Shown here in pieces: positions 34,614 through 42,542 of a DNA stretch of 64,000 nucleotides. The notes below the pieces were generated by a model, which was not told the origin of the DNA, searched no databases, and saw only the letters and a program-made list of their open reading frames with translations. The stretch is taken from contig NZ_CP152389.1 of NCBI RefSeq assembly GCF_038806765.1, positions 186,001 to 250,000 of the forward strand, in the 5' to 3' direction. Every line of letters begins with the position of its first letter. The first letter of the stretch is position 1. A program made the position numbers and the translations under genes. Source of the DNA: Mucilaginibacter sp. CSA2-8R. Lineage in GTDB: Bacteria; Bacteroidota; Bacteroidia; Sphingobacteriales; Sphingobacteriaceae.

Positions 34614-36440
34614 ATGTTGAAAAAGTTACTTACCGGCCTTTTGTGTTTAGGCTTGTCTTATGCCAATGCCGAAACCATAAAAACTGATGTGCTGGTAATT
34701 GGCGGCAGTGCCAGCGGCACGGCTGCTGCATTGCAGTGCGCCCGCAGTAAAGTAAAGACCATTTTGGTAGAGCCCGGCAGTTGGCTGGGCGGCGAAATGA
34801 CTACTGGCGGTATGTGCGTTGTGGAAGGGAACCGTAACCTGCCTTCGGGTATATGGGGCGAGTTTAGAAAGCATATCCGCGATTTTTACAAAAAGACGCC
34901 GGGCTTTGATACAACCGTAAATGCTGTATTGCGCTTTGAGCCTTATACCGGGGCGGCCATTTTAAGAAAGATGACAGACACGGTAAAAAATCTTACCTTA
35001 AAGATGAATACCCCCTGGACGACCGTTAAAAGAAACGGTACCGGCTGGGAGGTAACCATCACCGAGCAAGGCAAAACCAATACGATTAAAGCCCAGGTAT
35101 TAATTGATGCTACCGGTACCGGCGATGTAGCCGCAAAGGCCGGTGCGCAATTCAGTACGGGTTTTGATAGTCGCAAAGATACCGGCGAACCACTGGCGCC
35201 CGAAGACGCTATACCCGTAATACAGGATATTACCTGGTGTGCGGTTTTAAAAGATTATGGCACCGGAACCGACCATACTATAACCAAACCCGCCGGCTAT
35301 GACCTCGCGCAGTATGACTGCCTAAAAGGCAAAGACCTGTTAAAAATGGTGTTAGGAGGACGGTTGCCTAACAATAAATTTATGATTAAATGGAGCGAGT
35401 GTGCCAACTCTTACAAGGCCTCCCCCGAGCTATTATCGCCCGAAAACCGCGAGCAGTATTACAAAGAAATTCGGTTGCGGGTATTAGGGCTGATCTATTA
35501 CCTGCAAACCGCCGGTAACCTGAAAAACTTTGCCCCGACAGACGAGTTTGGTACCCCCGATGGTTTGCCACCTATTCCGTACATGCGTGAGTACCGGAGA
35601 GCTAAGGGGCAGATTCGGATGGTGCTGGATGACATTTTGAATCCTTATAACCGCAGTTCAAAGTTATACCGTACCTCCATTGCCGTGGGTGATGCGTCGC
35701 CAGGACAGCATTATGTGGATAAACGCGGTCCGCAAACGCCGTATCCGCCGTTCCCGGCTTACAGCATACCATTAGGTGCGGTAATTATTAAAGACTTGCC
35801 TAATTTGCTGGTAACCGAAAAAGCTTTATCTACTACTCACCTGGTTAATGCCAGCACGTTTTACCCATCGGTTCAAATGGTGTTAGGGCAGGGCGCTGGT
35901 ACAGTTGCTGCTTATTGTGCGTTTTTTAAAACCACTACTCAAAAGCTAAATGTACGGGCTATACAAGGGGAGTTACTGGACTTTAAAGGCTACCTGATGC
36001 CTTTTTCGGATGTGCCGCTAGCCGATCCTAATTTTAGGGCTATACAGCAGGTAAGCGCTACGGGCATGTTGCATGGTATACCGCAGGTTAACGGTAAAAC
36101 CGCCGCCATACGATTTAAAGCGGATACTACGGTAACCACTGCCGAAGTTGAACCTGTGATTAAAGAAATTTACACCCGCGCTTTTTTATGGTTTAACAAA
36201 GTGAAGCCCGGTGAGCAGTTTACGTTGGGTAACTTAATATCCTTCATCAGCGAAATTACTTTAAGTGAGCCTAAACCTTTGCAGGCCAAAATAGAAAAGG
36301 ACTGGCAGGCAACCTATAAATTTAAACAACCGTTTGATATGAATCATCCTTTAACACGGCGCGAATTTGCTGTGCTCACCAATAAATACCTTAACCCTTT
36401 TGCCCGCACGGTAGATTTAAGCGGAAAACTGATTAATTAA
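34614..36440 (+). CDS. exported FAD-dependent oxidoreductase (FAD_oxidored family)
   Basis: A 608-residue protein with a signal peptide (about 1-20, ending SYANAE) and a Rossmann FAD-binding start VLVIGGSASGTAAALQCA (about 26-43), then VEPGSWLGGEMTTGGM. A second nucleotide-binding patch, VLIDATGTGDVAAKAGA, follows near 163. This is the FAD_oxidored group seen with xanthan-lyase-type annotations in Bacteroidota and probably acts on a periplasmic sugar or amine. The C-terminal region (about 440-600) shows two SLH-like or cell-surface type stretches (LTRREFAVLTNKYLNPFA). Substrate unknown. It stands alone. Confidence 0.84.
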   Translation: MLKKLLTGLLCLGLSYANAETIKTDVLVIGGSASGTAAALQCARSKVKTILVEPGSWLGGEMTTGGMCVVEGNRNLPSGIWGEFRKHIRDFYKKTPGFDTTVNAVLRFEPYTGAAILRKMTDTVKNLTLKMNTPWTTVKRNGTGWEVTITEQGKTNTIKAQVLIDATGTGDVAAKAGAQFSTGFDSRKDTGEPLAPEDAIPVIQDITWCAVLKDYGTGTDHTITKPAGYDLAQYDCLKGKDLLKMVLGGRLPNNKFMIKWSECANSYKASPELLSPENREQYYKEIRLRVLGLIYYLQTAGNLKNFAPTDEFGTPDGLPPIPYMREYRRAKGQIRMVLDDILNPYNRSSKLYRTSIAVGDASPGQHYVDKRGPQTPYPPFPAYSIPLGAVIIKDLPNLLVTEKALSTTHLVNASTFYPSVQMVLGQGAGTVAAYCAFFKTTTQKLNVRAIQGELLDFKGYLMPFSDVPLADPNFRAIQQVSATGMLHGIPQVNGKTAAIRFKADTTVTTAEVEPVIKEIYTRAFLWFNKVKPGEQFTLGNLISFISEITLSEPKPLQAKIEKDWQATYKFKQPFDMNHPLTRREFAVLTNKYLNPFARTVDLSGKLIN

Positions 36441-36464
36441 TAAAGAAACGATGGATATGAATTG

Positions 36465-36498
36465 CAACGCCGGATGAATTAGGTTTTATCCGGCATTG
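36465..36498. terminator. weak terminator between FAD gene and beta-CASP gene
   Basis: A 7-bp GC-rich stem (36469-36475 with 36488-36494), extended by three pairs past a mismatch, between two converging genes. The T-run is short. Confidence 0.45.
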
Positions 36499-36508
36499 TC
36501 GTTATAGA

Positions 36509-37912
36509 TTAATCTAAATCAAATCGCTGATGCTGGTAAGGTATTTCGATATGCTTAAACCCTTTTTCATGAATATGTTCGGCAAACTTTTGCTGTGTTT
36601 CGTATTCGCCGTGTACTAAAAAAAGCTGTTTTACTTTTTCAGGATCCTGGCAGGCTAAAAAGTGCAGCAGGTCTTCGTAGTCGCCATGGGCACTCATGCT
36701 TTTAATTACGTTCACATCTGCTTTTACTTCGTACTTTTCGCCAAAAATGTAGACCTCACGGTCGCCCCGCATTAAATGGCCGCCCAAGGAGCTGGGTTCA
36801 CAGTAGCCCACAATCAATATGGTGTTTTTGTTGTTGCTGATATTATTACGGATGTGATGCCTTACCCTGCCGGCTTCGGCCATGCCCGATGAGGAGATAA
36901 TGACGCTTGGCCGGTTATCGGTATTCAACGCCATTGATTCTTCGGTAGACTGTATAAAGCGCAGGTTTTTAAAGCCAAACGGATCGGCATCCACTTTCAG
37001 TACCTCGCTTACCTGTTTATTATATTCTTCCGGGTGATCTTTTATCACCTGCGTAGCCTGGTCTGATAACGGACTGTCAACATAATAATTTACATCGGGT
37101 AATTCGCCGCGCAGTTCAAGCGCATTAAGTGCATACAGTAACTCCTGGGTGCGCCCTACGCTAAAAGCCGGAATAATAACCTTGCCGCCTTTTACAACGC
37201 AAGTTTGATGAATGGTGTCACGCAATTCATCTTCAATCGGACCAATTTCTTTGTGCAGCGAGTCGCCATAAGTTGATTCGAGCAAAATGTAATCAGCCTG
37301 CGGAAAGGTTTGCGGGCTGCGCAACAGCAAGTCACCGTAACGGCCTACATCACCGCTAAAGGTAATGCGGGTTTCTTTATCATCTTCAATTAAGCTGAGG
37401 TGGATAGCGGCACTGCCAATCACGTGGCCGGCATCAGTAAGTAAAAGCTTAATGTGCGGTGTAATTTCCACCTCTTCATTATAATTTATTATCTTAAACA
37501 ACCGAAGTGCTTCTATGGCCTGTTGTTCGTTATAAAGGGCTGTTAAAGGTTCTTCATTCTTTTTTTTACGTTTCTTGTTTTCGTACTCATTATCCTGTTC
37601 CTGTATTTTGGCCGAGTCCATCAGTAAAATACGGGTGAGGTCCATGGTGGGGGCGGTACAAAATATGGTGCCGTCAAAGCCTTCGGCTACCAGTTTAGGG
37701 ATCAGGCCGCAATGGTCAATGTGGGCGTGCGATAAAATCATGTAATCTACCTTAGCCGGGTTAAAGCCAAAGTGCTCGTTCATGTTTTCTGTTTTAGGTC
37801 CCAGGCCCTGAAACATACCGCAGTCCAGTAAAATGGTGGTGCCGTCGTTTAATTGTACAATATGTTTGCTGCCGGTAACATTACGTGCAGCGCCATGAAA
37901 AGTGATATGCAT
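36509..37912 (-). CDS. MBL-fold beta-CASP RNA hydrolase-like protein
   Basis: A 467-residue metallo-beta-lactamase fold protein. The di-zinc motif HAHIDHCGL (about 60-68), later His in TDAGHVIGSAA, Asp in TFSGDVGRYG and the C-terminal SAHGDYEDLL are all present. The beta-CASP insert (about 205-390) has the family GMAEAGRVRHHI. This is the CPSF/YSH1-like bacterial group (RNA endonuclease or exonuclease type). Starts at an ATG in MHITFHGAARNVTGS, the usual beginning. It is divergent from the BlaI repressor gene across 130 bases. Confidence 0.92.
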   Translation of the reverse strand: MHITFHGAARNVTGSKHIVQLNDGTTILLDCGMFQGLGPKTENMNEHFGFNPAKVDYMILSHAHIDHCGLIPKLVAEGFDGTIFCTAPTMDLTRILLMDSAKIQEQDNEYENKKRKKKNEEPLTALYNEQQAIEALRLFKIINYNEEVEITPHIKLLLTDAGHVIGSAAIHLSLIEDDKETRITFSGDVGRYGDLLLRSPQTFPQADYILLESTYGDSLHKEIGPIEDELRDTIHQTCVVKGGKVIIPAFSVGRTQELLYALNALELRGELPDVNYYVDSPLSDQATQVIKDHPEEYNKQVSEVLKVDADPFGFKNLRFIQSTEESMALNTDNRPSVIISSSGMAEAGRVRHHIRNNISNNKNTILIVGYCEPSSLGGHLMRGDREVYIFGEKYEVKADVNVIKSMSAHGDYEDLLHFLACQDPEKVKQLFLVHGEYETQQKFAEHIHEKGFKHIEIPYQHQRFDLD

Positions 37913-37987
37913 TTGCGGTTGAAATATTATAAAATCTTTTTAAGAACTGCCAACATTGCCTAAATGTTCGGTAGCGCTAAAAAAAGT

Positions 37988-38026
37988 TTGGTGCCTAAAG
38001 AATTAGTTGTAGCTTTAGTATAACTA
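37988..38026 (+). promoter_or_regulatory. promoter with overlapping operator-like dyad before blaI-type gene
   Basis: TTG (37988-37990), 19 bases, then TAGCTTTA (38010-38017; last base off the -7 consensus). An inverted repeat TAGTTGTA (38004-38011) / TATAACTA (38019-38026), one mismatch, 7-base spacer, covers the -7 box. MecI/BlaI repressors bind similar TACNAC-type dyads, so self-repression is likely. Confidence 0.55.
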
Positions 38027-38042
38027 TTAAGGAACAAGTAAT

Positions 38043-38414
38043 ATGGAAATTAAAGAGCTAACCCGTGCAGAAGAACAGTTGATGCATGTGCTTTGGCAAA
38101 TCAGAAAGGGATACGTAAAGGATGTGATTGAACAATTGCCCGAGCCGAAGCCTGCTTACAATACGGTATCTACCATTATACGCATATTAGAAACCAAGGG
38201 CTTTGTAGGGCATACAGCTTATGGCAAAAGTCATGAGTATCATCCCATCATCAGTAAAGAAGAGTACCAGAATTTTGCATCAGATAAATTGCTGACTGGT
38301 TATTTTGATAACTCGGTAAAGCGTATGTTTTCCTTTTTTGTACAGAAGGAAAAAATTAACGTTAAAGAAGCTGATGAGATCATGAAGCTTATTGAAAAGT
38401 TTAAAGACAAATAA
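38043..38414 (+). CDS. BlaI/MecI/CopY family repressor
   Basis: A 123-residue winged-helix repressor. The N-terminal MEIKELTRAEEQLMHVLWQI and helix-turn-helix YNTVSTIIRILETKGFVGH (about 39-57) are family marks; the C-terminal helices provide dimerisation. It should repress its own operon and be inactivated by cleavage triggered by the downstream M56 protein, as in the bla/mec systems. It starts 12 bases before the end of the leader shared with the M56 gene, which begins 12 bases after its stop. No beta-lactamase gene is adjacent. Confidence 0.95.
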   Translation: MEIKELTRAEEQLMHVLWQIRKGYVKDVIEQLPEPKPAYNTVSTIIRILETKGFVGHTAYGKSHEYHPIISKEEYQNFASDKLLTGYFDNSVKRMFSFFVQKEKINVKEADEIMKLIEKFKDK

Positions 38415-38426
38415 ACCTATACCTGT

Positions 38427-40145
38427 ATGACCTGGTGGCATTATTTATTGCTGTCTAATTTATACCTGATTTTATTTTTCGGGTTTTATGCTCTGCTGTT
38501 GCAGCGCGAAACGTTTTTTCAGCTCAACCGAGTATATTTGTTAGGGTCGGCAATTATTTCTTTTCTCATCCCGGCCATACAGTCGGACTGGGTGAAACAG
38601 TGGTTGATCACCCAAAAGGTGCATCAAACTTTGTACAGTGCCAGCCCTAATTTAGTATATGGTATACAGGCTATACAACCTGACCGCATAACAATTGGCG
38701 AAATAGTGGGCGGCATTTATGCCACCGGTATTGTTGTGCTGTCGGTTAAATTACTCTGGCAGTTTGTGGTGCTCCGGCAGTTACTAAAAAATAAAAAAGT
38801 AGCTGCTGCCTGGTCGTTTTTTAAAAATATTGAGGTTGACGAGCAACTGGAAAGCCGGGACGTAATTATGGCGCACGAAGAAGTGCATGCCCGGCAATGG
38901 CACTCGGCCGATGTGATGCTGATGGAAATGCTGATGATTATCAACTGGTTTAACCCGGTGGTTTACCTGTACCGGCGTTCTGTCAAAAATATTCATGAGT
39001 TTATTGCCGACCAAAACGCCGTACAGGCAGGTACCAGTAAGGCTGAATATGCTATGCTATTGGTAAGCCAAACTTTTAATGCGCCGGTACATCACTTGCT
39101 TAATCCTTTTTTTAATAGCAGTATTTTAAAGCAGCGTATTGTAATGCTGCAAAAAAGCAAATCGCACTACAGCGCTTTGTTAAAGTATGGCTTTTCAGCC
39201 CCCTTATTTGCCCTGATGCTTGCCTTATCGTCGGCTACCATCAACAACAGCGATGTGGTTGAAACTTTACATAACCAAGCCGAAACCATGTTTGATGTAG
39301 CTGCACCGGTACCTTTTGAAACTACCACAGGACTAAGCACAAACACAAGCCGTAAAAATTTGGCCAAAAAAGCCGGAGTTTTGGCGCTCAAGCGCAATGC
39401 AGCAGCCAAAATCCATTCGCAAAATGTTGAGATAAATAATGCAGATTTAACCCCAGTTACCAACACCAATGTTGCTGTTCATAATGAGGTTTTTACATCG
39501 GTTGAAAAGCTGCCATCTTTTCAGGGAGGGATGGAAAGTTTTGGGAAATATTTGAACAAAACCTTACGCTATCCGAAGGAGGCTCAGGACCAGGGGAGGC
39601 AAGGCCGGGTTATAGTAACCTTTATTGTGGAGGCAGATGGTTCATTAACCGATGTGCATACCATCAGGGACCCGGGGCTGGGTTTAGGTGAGGAAGCCGT
39701 AAGGGTAATTAATGCATCGCCCAAATGGATACCCGGTGAGCAAAACAGCCGCAAGGTAAGGGTGCAGTATACCGTGCCTGTTGTGTTTACGTTATCTGAA
39801 GACGGTGAGCCAGAGCCAAAGAAAGAAGAAATGAAAAGTGCCAAAATAAAAAGTGTAAGTTTTATAAGGCATATTAACCTGAATGGTACCAGTGTTACAG
39901 ATAGCACCAGCAGTAAACAACCCCTTAAAATGCTGGTATTAAGCCGTAAAAAAACGGATACCAATGCGCCCCAGCCCATGATTGTTATTGACGGCAAAGA
40001 AGCTCCTGAAGGCTTGCTGCTTAACAATGTAAAAGCTGACCAAATTAATCGGATTGACGTTTATAAAGATGAGAATGCAACCCGTTTATATGGCGATAAA
40101 GGCAAAAATGGCGTAGTTGCTATCAGCACAAAAAATAAGCCGTAA
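38427..40145 (+). CDS. M56 (BlaR1-like) peptidase fused to TonB C-terminal domain and plug-like tail
   Basis: A 572-residue inner membrane protein. N-terminal helices (about 5-22, 35-52, 90-115) lead to a cytoplasmic zinc-peptidase loop with MAHEEVHARQWHSADV (HEEVH, about 150-165) and the third-ligand region IHEFIADQNAV (about 190-200). A fourth helix (about 248-270) is followed by a periplasmic TonB C-terminal domain (about 355-460, PSFQGGMESFGKYLNKTL, QGRVIVTFIVEADGSL), and finally a segment like the plug of TonB-dependent receptors (IDGKEAPEG, INRIDVYKDENATRLYG, GKNGVVAISTK). It likely senses an envelope signal and cleaves the BlaI-type repressor. The fusion is recurrent in Bacteroidota, but the signal is unknown. 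Confidence 0.88.
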   Translation: MTWWHYLLLSNLYLILFFGFYALLLQRETFFQLNRVYLLGSAIISFLIPAIQSDWVKQWLITQKVHQTLYSASPNLVYGIQAIQPDRITIGEIVGGIYATGIVVLSVKLLWQFVVLRQLLKNKKVAAAWSFFKNIEVDEQLESRDVIMAHEEVHARQWHSADVMLMEMLMIINWFNPVVYLYRRSVKNIHEFIADQNAVQAGTSKAEYAMLLVSQTFNAPVHHLLNPFFNSSILKQRIVMLQKSKSHYSALLKYGFSAPLFALMLALSSATINNSDVVETLHNQAETMFDVAAPVPFETTTGLSTNTSRKNLAKKAGVLALKRNAAAKIHSQNVEINNADLTPVTNTNVAVHNEVFTSVEKLPSFQGGMESFGKYLNKTLRYPKEAQDQGRQGRVIVTFIVEADGSLTDVHTIRDPGLGLGEEAVRVINASPKWIPGEQNSRKVRVQYTVPVVFTLSEDGEPEPKKEEMKSAKIKSVSFIRHINLNGTSVTDSTSSKQPLKMLVLSRKKTDTNAPQPMIVIDGKEAPEGLLLNNVKADQINRIDVYKDENATRLYGDKGKNGVVAISTKNKP

Positions 40146-40166
40146 GCTTTTTAGGCTTACGGCTTA
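40136..40166. terminator. bidirectional terminator overlapping the end of the M56 gene
   Basis: A 12-bp stem (40136-40147 with 40155-40166), 7-base loop. The first arm includes the last codon and stop codon of the M56 gene; on the minus strand a T-run inside that gene terminates pyk. Confidence 0.85.
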
Positions 40167-40193
40167 AATAGTATTATGGAGTTACCGGTTTTA

Positions 40194-41630
40194 TTATTCT
40201 ACTACAGTAACTTTAAGCATGTTAGTTTTGCCTTGAGCAGAAATAGGTACTGCTGCAGTATTAATTAACACATCACCTACTTCAACCAGGTTTTCGCTTT
40301 TCAGGATGTTGTTTACATCGCTGATGGTTTTATCGGTGCTTTCTAACTCATCATAGTAATAAGCTCTTACACCCCAAACCAGGCTCAGTGCATTAAGTAG
40401 TTGCTTGTTAGAAGTGAAAATGTAAGTATTAGCTTTAGGGCGATGGCTTGATATTTCGAAGGCAGTATAGCCAGAGAAAGTCATAGATACGATACCCACC
40501 GCATTGGTTTGCTGTGACAAGTGTACCGCCGATTCACAAACGGCATTACTCAAGAAATTAGCGCTGTTGGCATCAACCTCCGAATATTTAGCCGAATTAA
40601 AAGGATAACCACGCTCTTCAACGTTACGCACAATTTTAGCCATTGTTTCAATAACGATAACCGGAAACTCACCTACCGAGGTTTCGCCGCTTAGCATTAC
40701 TGCGTCAGCGCCGTCCAGTACCGAGTTGGCTACGTCGTTTACTTCGGCACGGGTTGGGCGTGGCGTAGTAATCATGGTTTCGAGCATCTGGGTAGCTACA
40801 ATTACCGGTTTTGATGCTGCACGGCATTTGCGGGCAATCATTTTTTGCAATAAAGGCACCTCCTCCAAAGGCATCTCTACACCCAGGTCACCACGGGCCA
40901 CCATTACGCCATCGGTAGCGGCAATAATAGCATCAATGTTATCAATAGCTTCAGGCTTCTCAATTTTTGCAATCACACGTGATGCCTTTCCACTGCGGCT
41001 GATAATACGTTTTAATTCAACAATGTCTTCGCCGGTACGAACAAACGATAAACCAATCCATTCTACATCATTTTGCAGTGCAAACTGCAGGTTAACCAAA
41101 TCCTCTTCGGTTAAGCTCGGGATAGACACTTTAGTGTTAGGCAGGTTAACACCTTTACGTGAGGTTAAGATACCACCATGAATAACCTCGCACAAAACGT
41201 TGTCTTTACGGTTAGTCTCAATTACTTTAAGCTGCAGCTTACCGTCATCCAATAAAATGATTTCGTTGGTCTGTACATCCTGCGGAAAAGTTTCGTAAGT
41301 AATGTAGATCTGGTTCTCATCACCAATACACTCGCGGGTGGTCATGTTGATGTGTTTGCCGTTTACCAGGTGTATGCCACCATCTTTTACCAGGCCGATA
41401 CGGATTTTAGGGCCTTGTAAGTCGGCCAGCATGGCAATGTTAGTTTTGTATTGCTCATTAATTTCGCGGATCAGATCAATTGTTTTTTGATGATCTTCGG
41501 CTCTGCCATGCGAAAAGTTGAGGCGGCAAACATTTACACCTGCCTTTACCATAGCCAGTAATACATCCTTTTTAGCAGATGCAGGGCCCATGGTAGCTAC
41601 AATTTTAGTACGGTTAAAAGACAATTTCAT
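40194..41630 (-). CDS. pyk: pyruvate kinase
   Basis: Final step of glycolysis: phosphoenolpyruvate + ADP to pyruvate + ATP. The 478 residues match the bacterial type. Signatures: TKIVATMGPAS at the start, NVCRLNFSHGRAEDH, the active-site VIAKIEKPEAIDNID with catalytic Lys (about 221-235), and VMVARGDLGVEMP (about 243-255). The C-terminal allosteric domain ends MLKVTVVE. It follows the IPExxxVDY gene by 71 bases in the same direction, so the pair is probably cotranscribed. Confidence 0.98.
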   Translation of the reverse strand: MKLSFNRTKIVATMGPASAKKDVLLAMVKAGVNVCRLNFSHGRAEDHQKTIDLIREINEQYKTNIAMLADLQGPKIRIGLVKDGGIHLVNGKHINMTTRECIGDENQIYITYETFPQDVQTNEIILLDDGKLQLKVIETNRKDNVLCEVIHGGILTSRKGVNLPNTKVSIPSLTEEDLVNLQFALQNDVEWIGLSFVRTGEDIVELKRIISRSGKASRVIAKIEKPEAIDNIDAIIAATDGVMVARGDLGVEMPLEEVPLLQKMIARKCRAASKPVIVATQMLETMITTPRPTRAEVNDVANSVLDGADAVMLSGETSVGEFPVIVIETMAKIVRNVEERGYPFNSAKYSEVDANSANFLSNAVCESAVHLSQQTNAVGIVSMTFSGYTAFEISSHRPKANTYIFTSNKQLLNALSLVWGVRAYYYDELESTDKTISDVNNILKSENLVEVGDVLINTAAVPISAQGKTNMLKVTVVE

Positions 41631-41701
41631 ATCTTGGATTTATATGGTCTATATTAATTAACGTATTCAGAGTGTATTCTTTACACTTATAAAATTTGGC
41701 G

Positions 41702-42124
41702 CTAAAATAAGAGATTTTCCCGTGATTTTATTTTTTTTGGTTCAATCTTTACGGCGGCAATAATTTCGGGTATACGGTTAAGCGTACTGATAATGCTGTT
41801 TAGGTCGGTATCGTCTATGAAATTTTTGATCATAAAAAAGTAATCTACCTCCCGCATTTCGGGTATAAGCAGCCCATCAGATCCCTTATTGGCTATAAAA
41901 TAAAAGTCGGTTTCGGTAGACTCCCACTGGTGGTGGTAAATTGAAAAAAAAGCAGGTTCGGTGGTACCCTGGTAAATATCAACGGCCAGATCGGGTATTT
42001 TTTTAAAGCTGAAATTTAAATATTTATTAATGAAATGGCAAACGCGGTAATCCTTTAAAGGAGTATTGATTGCGATCAAAACGAAGTCAAGATCTATCTC
42101 AAACTTTAAAACCTTCTTACTCAA
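41702..42124 (-). CDS. IPExxxVDY family protein
   Basis: A 140-residue protein with the eponymous motif IPEMREVDYFF (near 87-97), basic ends and no signal peptide or membrane helix. The family is restricted to Bacteroidota, as far as I know, and has no assigned function. The position between pyk (downstream) and divergent acpP (upstream) is typical. The N-terminus DLDFVLIAINTPLKDYRVCHFINKYL suggests a compact alpha/beta fold. I infer a link to central carbon or fatty-acid metabolism from the neighbourhood only. Confidence 0.85.
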   Translation of the reverse strand: MSKKVLKFEIDLDFVLIAINTPLKDYRVCHFINKYLNFSFKKIPDLAVDIYQGTTEPAFFSIYHHQWESTETDFYFIANKGSDGLLIPEMREVDYFFMIKNFIDDTDLNSIISTLNRIPEIIAAVKIEPKKIKSRENLLF

Positions 42125-42133
42125 AATCAGCTA

Positions 42134-42145
42134 CAAATATATTTG
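42134..42145. promoter_or_regulatory. symmetric -7 box between IPExxxVDY gene and acpP
   Basis: CAAATATATTTG is a perfect palindrome and contains TATATTTG on both strands. On the minus strand it is 9 bases from the IPExxxVDY ATG, so it should drive that gene; on the plus strand it could give a distal acpP start with a leader of about 130 bases. Confidence 0.5.
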
Positions 42146-42213
42146 TGGTACAAAACTACTAACTGAAACTGTTGGTATAAAATTTTGTTGTATGAAAGCA
42201 TAAGATTTTAGAT

Positions 42214-42243
42214 TTGATATTTAACTAAATTTATTTTTCTTTG
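42214..42243 (+). promoter_or_regulatory. candidate promoter of acpP
   Basis: TTG (42214-42216), a 19-base spacer and TTTCTTTG (42236-42243; A to T in the second base of the -7 box). The leader would be about 34 bases. Confidence 0.5.
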
Positions 42244-42281
42244 CACAGAATTTTTATTTAATCATTTTAACATAGATTATT

Positions 42282-42518
42282 ATGTCTGATATCGCTTCAA
42301 GAGTAAAAGCAATTATCGTGGAAAAATTAGGTGTTGACGAAAGTGAAGTTACACCTGAAGCAAGCTTTACCAATGATTTGGGAGCTGACTCATTGGACAC
42401 CGTGGAATTGATCATGGAGTTTGAGAAAGAATTTAACGTAGCTATTCCTGACGATCAGGCTGAAACTATTGGCACTGTTGGTCAAGCTATCGCTTACCTG
42501 GAAAAAAACGTTAAATAA
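42282..42518 (+). CDS. acpP: acyl carrier protein
   Basis: A 78-residue acidic carrier that holds fatty-acid intermediates on a phosphopantetheine arm. The attachment site is Ser in [15 protein letters not shown] (Ser about 38). Length and sequence are typical. It begins the acpP-fabF-rnc group; fabF starts 24 bases after its stop. Confidence 0.98.
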   Translation: MSDIASRVKAIIVEKLGVDESEVTPEASFTNDLGADSLDTVELIMEFEKEFNVAIPDDQAETIGTVGQAIAYLEKNVK

Positions 42519-42542
42519 TCTAAGCTCCCACAATAATATTAG

